Shown here: in pieces, positions 37,573-48,125 of the stretch
Layout of the letters: each line of letters starts with the position of its first letter
Position numbering within the stretch: the stretch's first letter is position 1
Source: Lysobacterales bacterium
Lineage (GTDB): Bacteria > Pseudomonadota > Gammaproteobacteria > Xanthomonadales > Xanthomonadaceae
Direction of reading: 5' to 3'
Assembly: GCA_017302035.1 (NCBI GenBank)
Contig: JAFLEA010000012.1
Span: 1-62,521, forward strand
Length of the DNA stretch: 62,521 bases
The notes under the pieces: model-generated
What the model was told of the DNA's origin: nothing
The model's database searches: none
What the model saw: the letters and a program-made list of their open reading frames with translations, nothing else
Made by a program: the position numbers and the translations under genes

Positions 37573-38700
37573 TCAGCCGGCTTCGCGGAACGGCCCATGG
37601 CGGGCCAGGGTGGTCGCGTGGTGCCGGACCGAGCGGACCTCCTCCGCGCACCATTCGCGCAGGGCCGTGCGGAATCGCGGATCGGCGATCCGGTGCCGGC
37701 TGCGGACAAAGGCCGGCAGGAAGCCGCGCGCCAGCTTGTGTTCGCCCTGCGCCCCGGGCTCGAAGCGGGCCAGGCCGTGCTCCAGGCAGTATTCGATGCC
37801 CTGGTAGTAGCAGGTCTCGAAATGCAGGCCGGGCACGGCCACGTCGGCACCCCAGTAGCGGCCGTAGAGAGTGTCGGTGCCGCGCAGGCAGAGTGCTCCC
37901 GCCACCGGAATCTCCCGATGATATGCAATTATTATCAATACGTTACGATGCATTTCTCGCGCGAGATGTCCGATGAAATCCCGGGTCAGGGCCGGCCAAT
38001 TGCCGTAGTCGCCGAAGGTCTGCAGGTAGAACCGATGGATCGCGTCCAGGTCGGCCGGGGAGGCCTCGTCGCCGTGCAGGCGCCGAAACGACAGCCCCGC
38101 CCGCGCCACCCTGGCCCGTTCCTGGCGGATGTTCTTGCGGTGCTTGTGGTCCATCGCCGCCAGGAACCCGTCGAAGTCCCGCCAGCCGCCGCGGTTGCTC
38201 CAGTGGTACTGCACGTCGATCCGCGCCAGCCAGTCCTCGCCGAACAGCGCATCCTCGGACTCCTGGTGGAAGTTGACGTGCGCCGACGCCAACCCCGCAC
38301 CGTCGGCCTGGTAGGCAATCGCCGCCAGCAGCGCGCGCCGCGCCGCCTCGTCGCGGGCCAGCAGCCGCGGCCCGGTCACCGGCGAGTAGGGGACGGCGAA
38401 CAGCCATTTCGGGTAGTAGTCCAGGCCGTGGCCGGCGTAGGCATGGGCCCAGGCATGGTCGAACACGAACTCGCCGTGCGAGTTGTGCTTCAGGTAGCCC
38501 GGTGCGGCGGCCACCAGTTGGTCGTCGTCCCACAGGGCCAGGTGGCGCGGGGTCCAGCCCCGGTCCGCGCGCAGGCAGCCGTAGGTCTCCAACCCGGACA
38601 AAAAAGCATGCGAGACGAAAGGGTTGCTCCCATCATGCAAGGCATCCCAGATCCCAGCGGGAATTGCGGTCAGAGCGGAGAGCAGCCGGGCCCGTATCAC
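37573..38700 (-). CDS. GNAT/FemAB-like acyltransferase of the 'peptidogalycan biosynthesis' family (COG3146)
   Basis: A 375-residue protein with the FemX/GNAT-type double fold: PFVSHAFLSGLE and DFDGFLAAMDHKHRKNIRQERARV, and a C-terminal GRYWGADVAVPGLHFETCYYQGIEYCLEHGL typical of this family. Function is unproven; aminoacyl or acyl transfer to an envelope or small-molecule acceptor is assumed from the fold. It begins with GTG at 38700, four bases after the PIN gene stop. Codons for residues about 248-261 (37918-37962) are unusually AT-rich (ATA, ATA, ATT, GCA, TAT, CAT), unlike the rest of the gene, and the first 110 bases also have lower GC. Confidence 0.78.
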   Translation of the reverse strand: MIRARLLSALTAIPAGIWDALHDGSNPFVSHAFLSGLETYGCLRADRGWTPRHLALWDDDQLVAAAPGYLKHNSHGEFVFDHAWAHAYAGHGLDYYPKWLFAVPYSPVTGPRLLARDEAARRALLAAIAYQADGAGLASAHVNFHQESEDALFGEDWLARIDVQYHWSNRGGWRDFDGFLAAMDHKHRKNIRQERARVARAGLSFRRLHGDEASPADLDAIHRFYLQTFGDYGNWPALTRDFIGHLAREMHRNVLIIIAYHREIPVAGALCLRGTDTLYGRYWGADVAVPGLHFETCYYQGIEYCLEHGLARFEPGAQGEHKLARGFLPAFVRSRHRIADPRFRTALREWCAEEVRSVRHHATTLARHGPFREAG

Positions 38701-38704
38701 GGGG

Positions 38705-39307
38705 TTATGCGTCGGGAATCGAATAATTGACTTTCTGATCCACGAATGCCACCACTCCTCGCTGCTGCAATTCCTTCAGCAGTACATCCAACTCGCGCTC
38801 GTCGAGTTTGTTGGCAAAGATGGCGGCAATCGTGTTCCTCAGCGTCTTGACCAGCCTTGGCCTGGCGTTTCCACGACGCCGGAGATTGTCGATCACCGCA
38901 TCGGCCTGTTCGATAGCCGATGCGGCGCTCAACGTCCTCAACAGGGGAATGTCCTCGATGCGAACGGAGCGCTGGCAAAAGACCTTGCGGGATTTCAGGT
39001 GTGCGATCAAAGGATCGAAACCCGTGTCCTTGCTGATAATGTGGAAGAAGGCATCCTTATCCATGGCGGACAAGCAGCCAATGTAGTAGGCGATGTGGAA
39101 GTCGAGCGCGTTCGGGCCGTTGCCGCTGATCTCGACGTACTCGGCCTTTGCCGGACCCAGCTTCTGCATTGCAATTGCGACGTTGCGTTTCAGGCTGGCC
39201 TGGTTGGCGCCAATGAACAGCCGGATACGAAACTCTTCGCGGTCAAGTAGCCCCAGGCTATCCGGCTGCACGTTCTCGTAGTCGATGAGGACGTAGTTCG
39301 GGCGCAT
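38705..39307 (-). CDS. PIN-like (NYN-type) nuclease-fold protein
   Basis: A 200-residue protein. The N-terminus LIDYENVQPDSL and the later ALDFHIAYYIG and IISKDTGFDPLIAHLKSR carry the acidic residues Asp9, Asp69, Asp94 and Asp98 expected of a PIN/NYN metal site; the C-terminal half is helical. Such domains often cut RNA. It starts ten bases after trxB and stops four bases before the GNAT gene, so it lies in their operon, yet its GC content and codon use are lower than both neighbours. That suggests recent insertion. No antitoxin-like partner is adjacent. Confidence 0.7.
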   Translation of the reverse strand: MRPNYVLIDYENVQPDSLGLLDREEFRIRLFIGANQASLKRNVAIAMQKLGPAKAEYVEISGNGPNALDFHIAYYIGCLSAMDKDAFFHIISKDTGFDPLIAHLKSRKVFCQRSVRIEDIPLLRTLSAASAIEQADAVIDNLRRRGNARPRLVKTLRNTIAAIFANKLDERELDVLLKELQQRGVVAFVDQKVNYSIPDA

Positions 39308-39316
39308 CTGGAGGTC

Positions 39317-40453
<1,137 letters not shown>

Positions 40454-40541
40454 CTAGGCAATCAGCCGCAGAAGCATTTAATATCAAGGCCTAACGTCGC
40501 ATTTTGCGAGCGCTTCCAGACCCCGGGATCTATTCGTCGAC

Positions 40542-42896
40542 GTGGCCAAGGCATTGACGGAACGCAGCAAGTCCAGCCGTGGCCCTGGCGCACGCGACGG
40601 GCAGGACGCCGCCAATCCGCGCCGGCAGCGGCTGTGGCGCGACCTTGCGCTGATCGTGATCGCCCCGCTGCTGCTGTACCTGCTGGCCTGCCTGGTCAGC
40701 TATTCGCCCGACGACCCGGGCTGGTCCAACAGCGGCAGCGTGACCGGGCAGGTGCAGAACCTGGGTGGCCTGGCCGGCGCCTGGATCGCCGACGTGCTCA
40801 TCACCCTGTTCGGCTATGCCGCGTTCGTGCTGCCGCTGATCCTGGGCGCGGTGGCCTGGATCGCGTTGTTCGGCGTGGGCGAGGAGGACGAGCTGGGACC
40901 GGCATTGCGGCTGGTGGGCATCGTTGGCTTCCTGATCTCGCTGACCGGCCTGTTGCATTTGCGTTTCATCGGCGTGGGCGGCATGGGCGACCCGGGCCGC
41001 GCCGGCGGCGCCATCGGGAACCTCGTGGGCAAGTCCCTGGCCACGGGGTTCGGCGAACTCGGCGCGAGCATGTTCCTGCTGGTGTTGCTGCTGGTCTCGA
41101 TCACCCTGGGTACCGGCCTGTCCTGGTTCTGGGTGATGGAGAAGATCGGCGCCGGCGTGCTCGCGCTGCCCGAACTGCTGCGGCGCAAGACCCGCCAGGC
41201 CGAGGAATGGAAGCGCACCCGCGACCTGCGCGAGGAGCGCGAGGAAGTGCGCAAGACCGAGGCGGTGAGGCAGGCCAGGCGCGAGCCGGTGCGGATCGAG
41301 CCGCCGCCGGCGCCGGTGGTGGAGAAGAGCGAGCGGGCCAAGCGCGAAACCCAGATCCCGCTGTTCCACGGCACCGGCGGCACCCCCGACGGCCTGCCGC
41401 CGCTGTCCCTGCTCGACGATCCCAAGCCGCAGACCAAGGGCTATTCCGAGGAAACCCTGGAAACCCTCTCGCGCCAGATCGAGTTCAAGCTCAAGGACTT
41501 CCGCATCGACGCCCAGGTGGTCGGCGCCTATCCGGGTCCGGTGATCACCCGCTTCGAGATGGAGCCGGCGCCGGGGGTGAAGGTCAGCTCGATCAGCTCC
41601 CTGGACAAGGACATCGCCCGCGGCCTGTCGGTCAAGTCGGTGCGCGTGGTCGACGTGATTCCGGGCAAGTCGGTGATCGGCCTGGAGATCCCCAACACCA
41701 GCCGCGAGATGATCTTCCTCTCCGAGCTGCTGCGCTCGAAGGAATACGACAAGTCCGCCAGCGTGCTGACCCTGGCCCTGGGCAAGGACATCGCCGGCCG
41801 CCCGACCGTGGCCGATCTGGCGCGCATGCCGCACCTGCTGGTGGCCGGCACCACCGGCTCGGGCAAGTCGGTGGCGGTCAACGCCATGGTCCTGAGCCTG
41901 CTGTACAAGGCCACGCCGAAAGACCTGCGGATGCTGATGATCGATCCGAAGATGCTCGAGCTGAGCGTCTACCAGGACATCCCGCACCTGCTGGCGCCGG
42001 TGGTCACCGACATGAAGGAGGCCGCCAATGGCCTGCGCTGGTGCGTGGCGGAGATGGAGCGCCGCTACAAGCTGATGAGCGCGGTGGGCGTGCGCAACCT
42101 GGCCGGCTTCAACAAGAAGGTCAAGGATGCCCAGGACGCCGGCCAGCCATTGATGGACCCGCTGTTCAAGCCGAACCCGGAACTGGGCGAGGCCCCAAGG
42201 CCGCTGGAGCCGCTGCCGTTCATCGTCATCTTCATCGACGAATTCGCCGACATGATGATGATCGTCGGCAAGAAGGTCGAGGAACTGATCGCGCGCCTGG
42301 CGCAGAAGGCGCGCGCGGCCGGCATCCACCTGATCCTGGCCACCCAGCGCCCGTCGGTGGACGTGATCACCGGCTTGATCAAGGCGAATATCCCGACCCG
42401 CATCGCCTTCCAGGTGTCGAGCAAGATCGATTCGCGCACGATCCTGGACCAGTCCGGCGCCGAGACCCTGCTCGGCCACGGCGACATGCTCTACCTGCCG
42501 CCGGGCACGGCCATGCCCGAGCGCATCCACGGCGCCTTCGTCAGCGACGACGAGGTACACCGCGTGGTCCAGCAGCTCAAGGCCAGCGGTCGCCCCGACT
42601 ACATCGAGGGCGTGCTGGACGAAGTGCAGACGATGGGCGACGGCGTGGTCGTGGGCGCCACCGGGCTGCCGGAGCAGGGCGGGGGCGGCGACGAATCCGA
42701 CCCGCTGTACGACGAGGCGGTGCGGATCGTCACCGAGACCCGCCGCGCCTCGATTTCCGGCGTGCAGCGCCGGCTCAAGATCGGCTACAACCGCGCCGCG
42801 CGCCTGATCGAGGCGATGGAAGCGGCCGGCGTGGTCAGCAGCCCCGAGCACAACGGCGACCGCAGCGTGCTGGCACCGCCGCCGCCGCGCGACTGA
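40542..42896 (+). CDS. ftsK: DNA translocase FtsK
   Basis: A 784-residue septal DNA pump that positions chromosome dimers for XerCD resolution at division. It has four N-terminal transmembrane helices (within residues 25-190), a short linker with Arg/Glu-rich stretch, the motor with Walker A (GTTGSGKS) near residue 440, and the C-terminal gamma winged helix that reads KOPS ([30 protein letters not shown]). The linker is much shorter than in E. coli FtsK (1329 residues). The start is a GTG at 40542. Confidence 0.95.
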   Translation: MAKALTERSKSSRGPGARDGQDAANPRRQRLWRDLALIVIAPLLLYLLACLVSYSPDDPGWSNSGSVTGQVQNLGGLAGAWIADVLITLFGYAAFVLPLILGAVAWIALFGVGEEDELGPALRLVGIVGFLISLTGLLHLRFIGVGGMGDPGRAGGAIGNLVGKSLATGFGELGASMFLLVLLLVSITLGTGLSWFWVMEKIGAGVLALPELLRRKTRQAEEWKRTRDLREEREEVRKTEAVRQARREPVRIEPPPAPVVEKSERAKRETQIPLFHGTGGTPDGLPPLSLLDDPKPQTKGYSEETLETLSRQIEFKLKDFRIDAQVVGAYPGPVITRFEMEPAPGVKVSSISSLDKDIARGLSVKSVRVVDVIPGKSVIGLEIPNTSREMIFLSELLRSKEYDKSASVLTLALGKDIAGRPTVADLARMPHLLVAGTTGSGKSVAVNAMVLSLLYKATPKDLRMLMIDPKMLELSVYQDIPHLLAPVVTDMKEAANGLRWCVAEMERRYKLMSAVGVRNLAGFNKKVKDAQDAGQPLMDPLFKPNPELGEAPRPLEPLPFIVIFIDEFADMMMIVGKKVEELIARLAQKARAAGIHLILATQRPSVDVITGLIKANIPTRIAFQVSSKIDSRTILDQSGAETLLGHGDMLYLPPGTAMPERIHGAFVSDDEVHRVVQQLKASGRPDYIEGVLDEVQTMGDGVVVGATGLPEQGGGGDESDPLYDEAVRIVTETRRASISGVQRRLKIGYNRAARLIEAMEAAGVVSSPEHNGDRSVLAPPPPRD

Positions 42897-42978
42897 GCCG
42901 CCGCGGCAGGGCCGTGCTGCCTGTTCAGGTTCGCCTCGGCACACTGCGCGCAACCCGATCCGTCGAGCCGAAACCCGC

Positions 42979-43620
42979 ATGCACTGCATCCCGCGCAGCA
43001 TCTCCCGCATCACCCTGGGCCTGGGCATGGGCCTGCTGCTGGCCGGCAATGCCTGTGCCGGCGCCCGCGACGAGCTGGTCCGCTTCACCAATGGCCTCAA
43101 GGGCCTGGAAGGGCAGTTCAGCCAGCAGGTGTTCGATGTCAGCGGCCGGGCCAAGGAGAGCAGCAGCGGCAAGGTCGCGCTGTCCGCGCCACGCCTGTTC
43201 CGCTGGGAATACCTCAGGCCGTTCGAGCAACTGATCGTGGCCGATGGCGACAAGGTCTGGATCTACGAGCCCGACCTGCAGCAGGCCACGGTCAAGGCGC
43301 AGGGCGAGGAGGAACGCAACAGTCCGCTGGTGGCGCTGTTCGACCCGGCACGACTGGACCGCCAGTTCGACGTCAGCGAGGAGGCGGCGGCCAGCGACGG
43401 CCTGCAATGGCTGACCCTGACCCCGAAGGCCGGTGCCGAGGCCAATTTCCAGGCGGCGCGGCTGGGCTTCGGTGCCCAGGGCCTGGCGCGGATGCAGGTG
43501 CTGGACCTGGTCGGGCAGAAGACCGAGATCCGCTTCGAGGGCTGGAAGCGCAACCCGGCGTTCGCCGCGGGCACGTTCAAGTTCGCCCCCGGCAAGGACG
43601 TCGACGTCGTCGGCCAGTAG
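42979..43620 (+). CDS. lolA: Outer-membrane lipoprotein carrier LolA
   Basis: A 213-residue periplasmic chaperone that carries lipoproteins from LolCDE to LolB. It has a signal peptide (ITLGLGMGLLLAGNACA, cleavage after residue 27) and the LolA pattern LEGQFSQQVFDVSGRAKESSSGKVALSAPRLFRWEYLRPFEQLIVADGDKVWIYEPDLQQATV. It lies between ftsK and rarA, the conserved order in gammaproteobacteria. It would serve the many predicted lipoproteins in this window. Confidence 0.95.
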   Translation: MHCIPRSISRITLGLGMGLLLAGNACAGARDELVRFTNGLKGLEGQFSQQVFDVSGRAKESSSGKVALSAPRLFRWEYLRPFEQLIVADGDKVWIYEPDLQQATVKAQGEEERNSPLVALFDPARLDRQFDVSEEAAASDGLQWLTLTPKAGAEANFQAARLGFGAQGLARMQVLDLVGQKTEIRFEGWKRNPAFAAGTFKFAPGKDVDVVGQ

Positions 43621-43641
43621 CCGCTCGCCTATGATGGCGCC

Positions 43642-45009
43642 ATGAGCCGCGCGCGCCGCACTTCCACTCCGGATGCCGACCTGCTCGCCGTCGACGGCGA
43701 GCGCCAGGACGCGCTGCGCCCGCTGGCCGAGCGCATGCGCCCGCGCAGCCTGGACGAGATGGTCGGCCAGCGCCGGCTGCTGGCGCCCGGCTCGGCCCTG
43801 CGCCGGGCGGTGGAGTCCGGCCGCGTGCATTCGATGGTGCTGTGGGGTCCGCCGGGTTGCGGCAAGACCACCCTTGCGCTGCTGCTGGCGCAGTATGCCG
43901 AGGCCGATTTCCGCGCGATCTCGGCCGTGCTCTCGGGCCTGCCGGAGGTACGCCAGGTGCTGGCCGAGGCTGCGCAACGTTTCGCCGAGGGCCGCCGCAC
44001 GGTGCTGTTCGTAGACGAGGTGCATCGCTTCAACAAGGCCCAGCAGGACGCGTTTTTGCCGCACATCGAACGCGGCAGCATTGTTTTTGTCGGCGCCACC
44101 ACCGAAAACCCATCGTTCGAACTGAACTCGGCGCTGCTCTCGCGCTGCCGGGTACACGTGATGGAGGCGGTCTCGGTGGACGACATCGTCGCCGCCCTGC
44201 AGCACGCGCTGGACGACACCGGGCGCGGCCTGGGCGGGCAGGGCGTCGCGGTGGAGGCGGCGCTGCTGCGCGAGATCGCCGGCGCCGCCGACGGCGACGT
44301 GCGCCGCGCCCTGACCCTGCTGGAGATCGCCGCCGAACTGGCCGCCGACGAGGGCGGCCGGGTCACCGAGCAGACCCTGCTGCAGGTGCTGGCCGACCGC
44401 ACCCGCCGTTTCGACAAGGGCGGCGAACAGTTCTACGACCAGATCTCGGCGCTGCACAAGTCCGTGCGCAGCTCCAACCCCGACGCGGCGGTGTACTGGC
44501 TGGCGCGGATGCTCGATGGCGGCTGCGATCCGTCCTACCTGGCCCGGCGCCTGACCCGGATGGCGATCGAGGACATCGGCCTGGCCGATCCCCGCGCCTG
44601 GCAGATGGCTCTCGACGCCTGGGATACCTATGAGCGCCTGGGCAGCCCGGAGGGCGAACTGGCCCTGGCCCAGCTGGCGATCTACCTGGCCAGCACCGCC
44701 AAGTCCAACGCCGCCTACGCCGCCTTCAACGCAGCCGGCGCCGACGTGCGCCAGTACGGCACCGCGGAAGTGCCGCTGCACTTGCGCAACGCGCCGACCA
44801 GGCTGATGAAGCAGCTCGGCTACTCGAAGGGCTACCAGTACGACCACGACAACGAGGACGGCGTGGCCCTGGAGCAGACCGGCTTCCCCGAGGCAATGGG
44901 CGAGCGGGTGTACTACCAGCCGGTCGAGCGCGGCCTGGAAGTCAAGCTCAAGGAGAAGCTGGACCGGCTACGGGCGGCGCGCGAACATGCGCGCAAGGCG
45001 CGCGACTGA
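43642..45009 (+). CDS. rarA: Replication-associated recombination protein RarA (MgsA)
   Basis: A 455-residue AAA+ ATPase acting at stalled replication forks. Walker A GPPGCGKTTL near residue 71, Walker B VLFVDEVHRFNKAQQDAF near 122, and a C-terminal MgsA region (YDQISALHKSVRSSNPDAAVYWLARMLDGG...). Length is normal. It follows lolA after 21 bases and is probably in its operon. Confidence 0.95.
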   Translation: MSRARRTSTPDADLLAVDGERQDALRPLAERMRPRSLDEMVGQRRLLAPGSALRRAVESGRVHSMVLWGPPGCGKTTLALLLAQYAEADFRAISAVLSGLPEVRQVLAEAAQRFAEGRRTVLFVDEVHRFNKAQQDAFLPHIERGSIVFVGATTENPSFELNSALLSRCRVHVMEAVSVDDIVAALQHALDDTGRGLGGQGVAVEAALLREIAGAADGDVRRALTLLEIAAELAADEGGRVTEQTLLQVLADRTRRFDKGGEQFYDQISALHKSVRSSNPDAAVYWLARMLDGGCDPSYLARRLTRMAIEDIGLADPRAWQMALDAWDTYERLGSPEGELALAQLAIYLASTAKSNAAYAAFNAAGADVRQYGTAEVPLHLRNAPTRLMKQLGYSKGYQYDHDNEDGVALEQTGFPEAMGERVYYQPVERGLEVKLKEKLDRLRAAREHARKARD

Positions 45010-45066
45010 AGGCGGGCGGCGTACCGACACCGGACACGGACCGGGAACAAGGGCAGGGCAGTGGAC

Positions 45067-45453
45067 ATGGTGCGTTCGTTCATCGCAGTGGGCGCCGGCG
45101 CGGCGATCGGCGCCTGGATGCGCTGGGGCCTGTCGGTCTGGCTCAATCCCTCGCGCAGCCCGATCCCGCTGGGGACCCTGACCGCCAACCTGGTCGGCGG
45201 CTACATCGTCGGCATCGCCCTGGGCTGGATCCTCCACCGCCCGGGCGTGGCGCCGGAACTGCGCCTGTTCCTGGTGACCGGGCTGCTGGGTGGATTGACC
45301 ACCTTCTCCACGTTCTCGGCCGAGATCGTCCTGCACCTGACCCGCCAGCAGTACGGCGCCGCGCTGCTGGGGGTGACCGCGCACCTGTTCGGCTCGCTGC
45401 TGCTGACCGCGCTGGGCCTGTATACCTACCGGGTGTTGCGCTTCGGGGCCTGA
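45067..45453 (+). CDS. crcB: Fluoride ion channel CrcB/Fluc
   Basis: A 128-residue membrane protein with four transmembrane helices that exports fluoride as a dimer. Motifs include GAAIGAWMRWGLS, PLGTLTANLVGGYIVGIALG (with the channel Asn) and the GLLGGLTTFSTFSAEI Phe-box region. GTG at 45061 (two codons earlier) could be the start. No fluoride riboswitch is evident; only 57 bases separate it from rarA. Confidence 0.92.
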   Translation: MVRSFIAVGAGAAIGAWMRWGLSVWLNPSRSPIPLGTLTANLVGGYIVGIALGWILHRPGVAPELRLFLVTGLLGGLTTFSTFSAEIVLHLTRQQYGAALLGVTAHLFGSLLLTALGLYTYRVLRFGA

Positions 45454-45499
45454 CCCCGCCGCCTGCGGCATGCCACGGACACGCAACGAGGAGCCCGGA

Positions 45500-47077
45500 A
45501 TGAATTCGACCACGGACCGGCAACGGGCTGGAAGGCAGATATTGGAGTGCTGGCGCAGGCTGGCCCTGCTGGCCCTGCTCGGCATCGCCGCCGGCTGCGC
45601 GCGCTTGCCGCCCCGCGCGGACCTGCCGCCGATGGAGGCATTGCCAGCGGCGACCCATGGCGGAATCGCCGAACGCACCGCCGTCGCCGAAGCCGCGCAC
45701 CCGGGGCTGTCCGGCTTCCACCTGGTGGCCGAAGGCACCGAGGCCTACGCCCTGCGCGCCTTCACCGCCCAGGCCGCGGCCTCGAGCCTGGATATCCAGA
45801 CCTACATCTGGCACGCCGACCTCACCGGACGGTTGCTGGCCCGCCATGCCCTGCAGGCCGCCGACCGCGGCGTGCGCGTGCGCATCCTGGTCGACGACCT
45901 CGATGCCCGAGCCAAGAACGCAGGCCTGGCCGCGCTGGATGCCCATCCGTCGATCGAGGTGCGGCTGTACAACCCCACCGGCAGCCGTTCGGGGAGGTTG
46001 CACAAGGCCGGCGAATACGCGTTCGGCTTCAGCCGCCTCAACCACCGCATGCACAACAAGAGCTGGATCGCCGACGGGCGACTGGCACTGGTCGGTGGCC
46101 GCAACCTGGGCAACGAATACTTCAACGCCAGCGAAGGCGCGGCCAATTTCCTGGACCTGGACGTGCTGATGGCCGGGCCGGTGGTGGCCGAGGTCTCGCG
46201 CAACTTCGACCGGTACTGGAATTCGGAGGCGAGCTACCCGATCGCGCGGCTCTCCCCCCAAGCCGGCGACCCGGCCAACCTGGAAAAGCTGCGCGTCGCG
46301 CTCGATGCCAGCCTGGACGAACTGTCCGGCAGCGGCTACGAGCAGGTGTTGCGCGAGGATCCGCAGGTGCAATCCATCCTCGGCGACGATCCGCGGGTGC
46401 ACTGGAGCGGCCAATGGCGCTTCGTCAGCGACGATCCGCTCAAGGCGCGCCTGCCCCTGGAGCAGCGCTCGGAGGTGGTCCAGGCCCTGCTGCCGGAGAT
46501 CCTGGGGGCCGGCCAGCGGGTGCTGGTGATCTCGCCGTATTTCGTCCCCGGCGAGCGCGGCACCGCCGCCCTGGTCCAGGCCGCCGGCCGCGGTGCGGAC
46601 GTACGGGTGCTGACCAACTCGCTGGCGGCCAATGACGTGGCCGCGGTGCATGGCGGATACAGCCGCTACCGCGGGCCGTTGCTGGAGGGCGGGGTGCGCC
46701 TGTGGGAACTCAAGCGGTCCGGCGAGCAACCGAAGTTCAGCCTGGCCGGCTCCTCCGGCTCGAGCCTGCACACCAAGGCGATGGTGGTCGATTCGGACCA
46801 CGCCTTCATCGGCTCCTACAACCTCGACCCGCGCTCGACGTCGCTCAACACCGAGCAGGGCGTGCTGGTCGGGCATCCGGCACTGGCCGCCGAACTGGCC
46901 GCGCTGTTCGCACGCCAGACCGATCCCGGCCATGCCTGGATCGTGACCAGGGATGGCGCAGGACGCCTGCACTGGAGCGACGGCGAGCGGTCATGGGCCC
47001 GCGAGCCGGAGGCGACCGCCTCGCAGCGGTCGCTGGCCTGGCTGGTGAAGCTGCTGCCCGTCGAATCGCAGCTCTGA
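45500..47077 (+). CDS. Phospholipase D-family lipoprotein (cardiolipin-synthase-like)
   Basis: A 525-residue protein with a lipoprotein-like signal (LALLALLGIAAGC, Cys near 33) and two HKD motifs: HNKSWIADGRLALVGGRN near residue 191 and HTKAMVVDSDHAFIGSYN near 427. PLD enzymes of this type transfer or hydrolyse phosphatidyl groups, here probably in the periplasm or outer membrane. A GAGGAG site lies about eight bases before the ATG at 45500. Cardiolipin synthase C (YmdC) is a likely relative; activity is inferred. Confidence 0.85.
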   Translation: MNSTTDRQRAGRQILECWRRLALLALLGIAAGCARLPPRADLPPMEALPAATHGGIAERTAVAEAAHPGLSGFHLVAEGTEAYALRAFTAQAAASSLDIQTYIWHADLTGRLLARHALQAADRGVRVRILVDDLDARAKNAGLAALDAHPSIEVRLYNPTGSRSGRLHKAGEYAFGFSRLNHRMHNKSWIADGRLALVGGRNLGNEYFNASEGAANFLDLDVLMAGPVVAEVSRNFDRYWNSEASYPIARLSPQAGDPANLEKLRVALDASLDELSGSGYEQVLREDPQVQSILGDDPRVHWSGQWRFVSDDPLKARLPLEQRSEVVQALLPEILGAGQRVLVISPYFVPGERGTAALVQAAGRGADVRVLTNSLAANDVAAVHGGYSRYRGPLLEGGVRLWELKRSGEQPKFSLAGSSGSSLHTKAMVVDSDHAFIGSYNLDPRSTSLNTEQGVLVGHPALAAELAALFARQTDPGHAWIVTRDGAGRLHWSDGERSWAREPEATASQRSLAWLVKLLPVESQL

Positions 47078-47161
47078 AGCACCGCCGGCGCCATGCGGCG
47101 AAGGCTTGGCCGGTGCCCGGCGCCTGGTGCATGATGACCGTCCACACTCAGGAGATGCCTC

Positions 47162-47644
47162 ATGCGTCTGTCCCAGACCGCAGCTGTTTCCGGTCTCGCC
47201 GCGGCACTGTGCCTGGCGCTGGCCGCCTGCAAGCCGGCCCAGGCCCCGGCCGCCCAGGAAGCCCCCGTGGCCGAAGCGGCCCCCGCTGCCGATGCTCCGG
47301 TAGCCGATGCCGCGCGCGTGCCTTCGCTCGGCGACGACCTCATCGTCTCCACCAACGAGCCGTTCTGGTCGGCGCGCGTGGAGGGCGACACGCTTACCCT
47401 CAGCGGCATCGACGGCCAGCGTGAACTGCAGGTCTCCACCAGCGACGTCTCCGACCAGGCGCGCACGGTGATGGCCACCGACGCCACCGGCCAGGTCGGG
47501 GTCACCGTGACCGCGGTCGAGTGCCAGGATTCGATGGCCGGGGCGACGTTCCCGTTCACCGCCAGCCTGACCATCGACGGCGGAACGCCGATTGCCGGCT
47601 GCGCACGCGCGGCCTGGATGCCGCCGCCGGGCGAGCCGCAGTAA
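47162..47644 (+). CDS. Small lipoprotein of COG3650 type
   Basis: A 160-residue lipoprotein (lipobox LALAAC, Cys near 23), an Ala/Pro-rich tether (residues 25-55) and a folded domain beginning VSTNEPFWSARVEGDTLTLSG. The NEPFW(S/R)ARV motif is shared by COG3650 proteins of unknown function that often accompany META/HslJ-like domains. Two cysteines (VECQDS, AGCARA) may form a disulfide. The stop overlaps the following start by one base (TAATG). Confidence 0.75.
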   Translation: MRLSQTAAVSGLAAALCLALAACKPAQAPAAQEAPVAEAAPAADAPVADAARVPSLGDDLIVSTNEPFWSARVEGDTLTLSGIDGQRELQVSTSDVSDQARTVMATDATGQVGVTVTAVECQDSMAGATFPFTASLTIDGGTPIAGCARAAWMPPPGEPQ

Positions 47645-47979
47645 TGGCCGATTTCCCCGCCTGCCCGCAGTGCGGGCAGGCAAATACCTACGCCGACGGC
47701 ACGCTCTGGGTGTGCCCGGACTGCGGCCACGAATGGGGCGGCGAGGCTGCAGTCGAGGCCGGTCCGACGGTGCGCGACAGCAATGGCAATCCGCTCGCCG
47801 CCGGCGATACCGTGGTGGTGATCAAGGACCTGAAGGTGAAGGGCTCCTCGATCCCGCTCAAGCAGGGCACCGTGATCCGCAACATCCGCCTGGTCGAGGA
47901 CGACCCGGAGCACATCGAAGGCAGTTCCGACAAGATCAAGGGCCTGGTGCTCAAGACGATCTTCCTGCGCAAGGCCTGA
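47644..47979 (+). CDS. YjdM (PhnA-like) zinc-ribbon protein
   Basis: A 111-residue protein: an N-terminal zinc ribbon (CPQCGQANTYADGTLWVCPDCGHEW) with four cysteines, then an SH3-like domain (VRDSNGNPLAAGDTVVVIKDLKVKGSSIPLKQGTVIRNIRLV). This is the conserved YjdM/PhnA-like family; the old phosphonoacetate hydrolase label is unfounded. Function unknown. It overlaps the lipoprotein gene upstream by one base. Confidence 0.88.
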   Translation: MADFPACPQCGQANTYADGTLWVCPDCGHEWGGEAAVEAGPTVRDSNGNPLAAGDTVVVIKDLKVKGSSIPLKQGTVIRNIRLVEDDPEHIEGSSDKIKGLVLKTIFLRKA

Positions 47980-48125
47980 ACGGCGGCGCAGGGCGTGGCG
48001 GGCCGGCGCCATGCCGGTCCGCCCCCCGACTTCCGTCATGGGCGCCGCCGGCGTGCGCGGTGCTATCAATCCTGGCATGCATGGAGCCGCCATTCCGGTG
48101 GATCCCGGGCCACAGGAGTAGCCGC

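Noticed and set aside
45010-45066. Fluoride riboswitch before crcB
   Set aside because: The gap is only 57 bases and shows no conserved riboswitch core.
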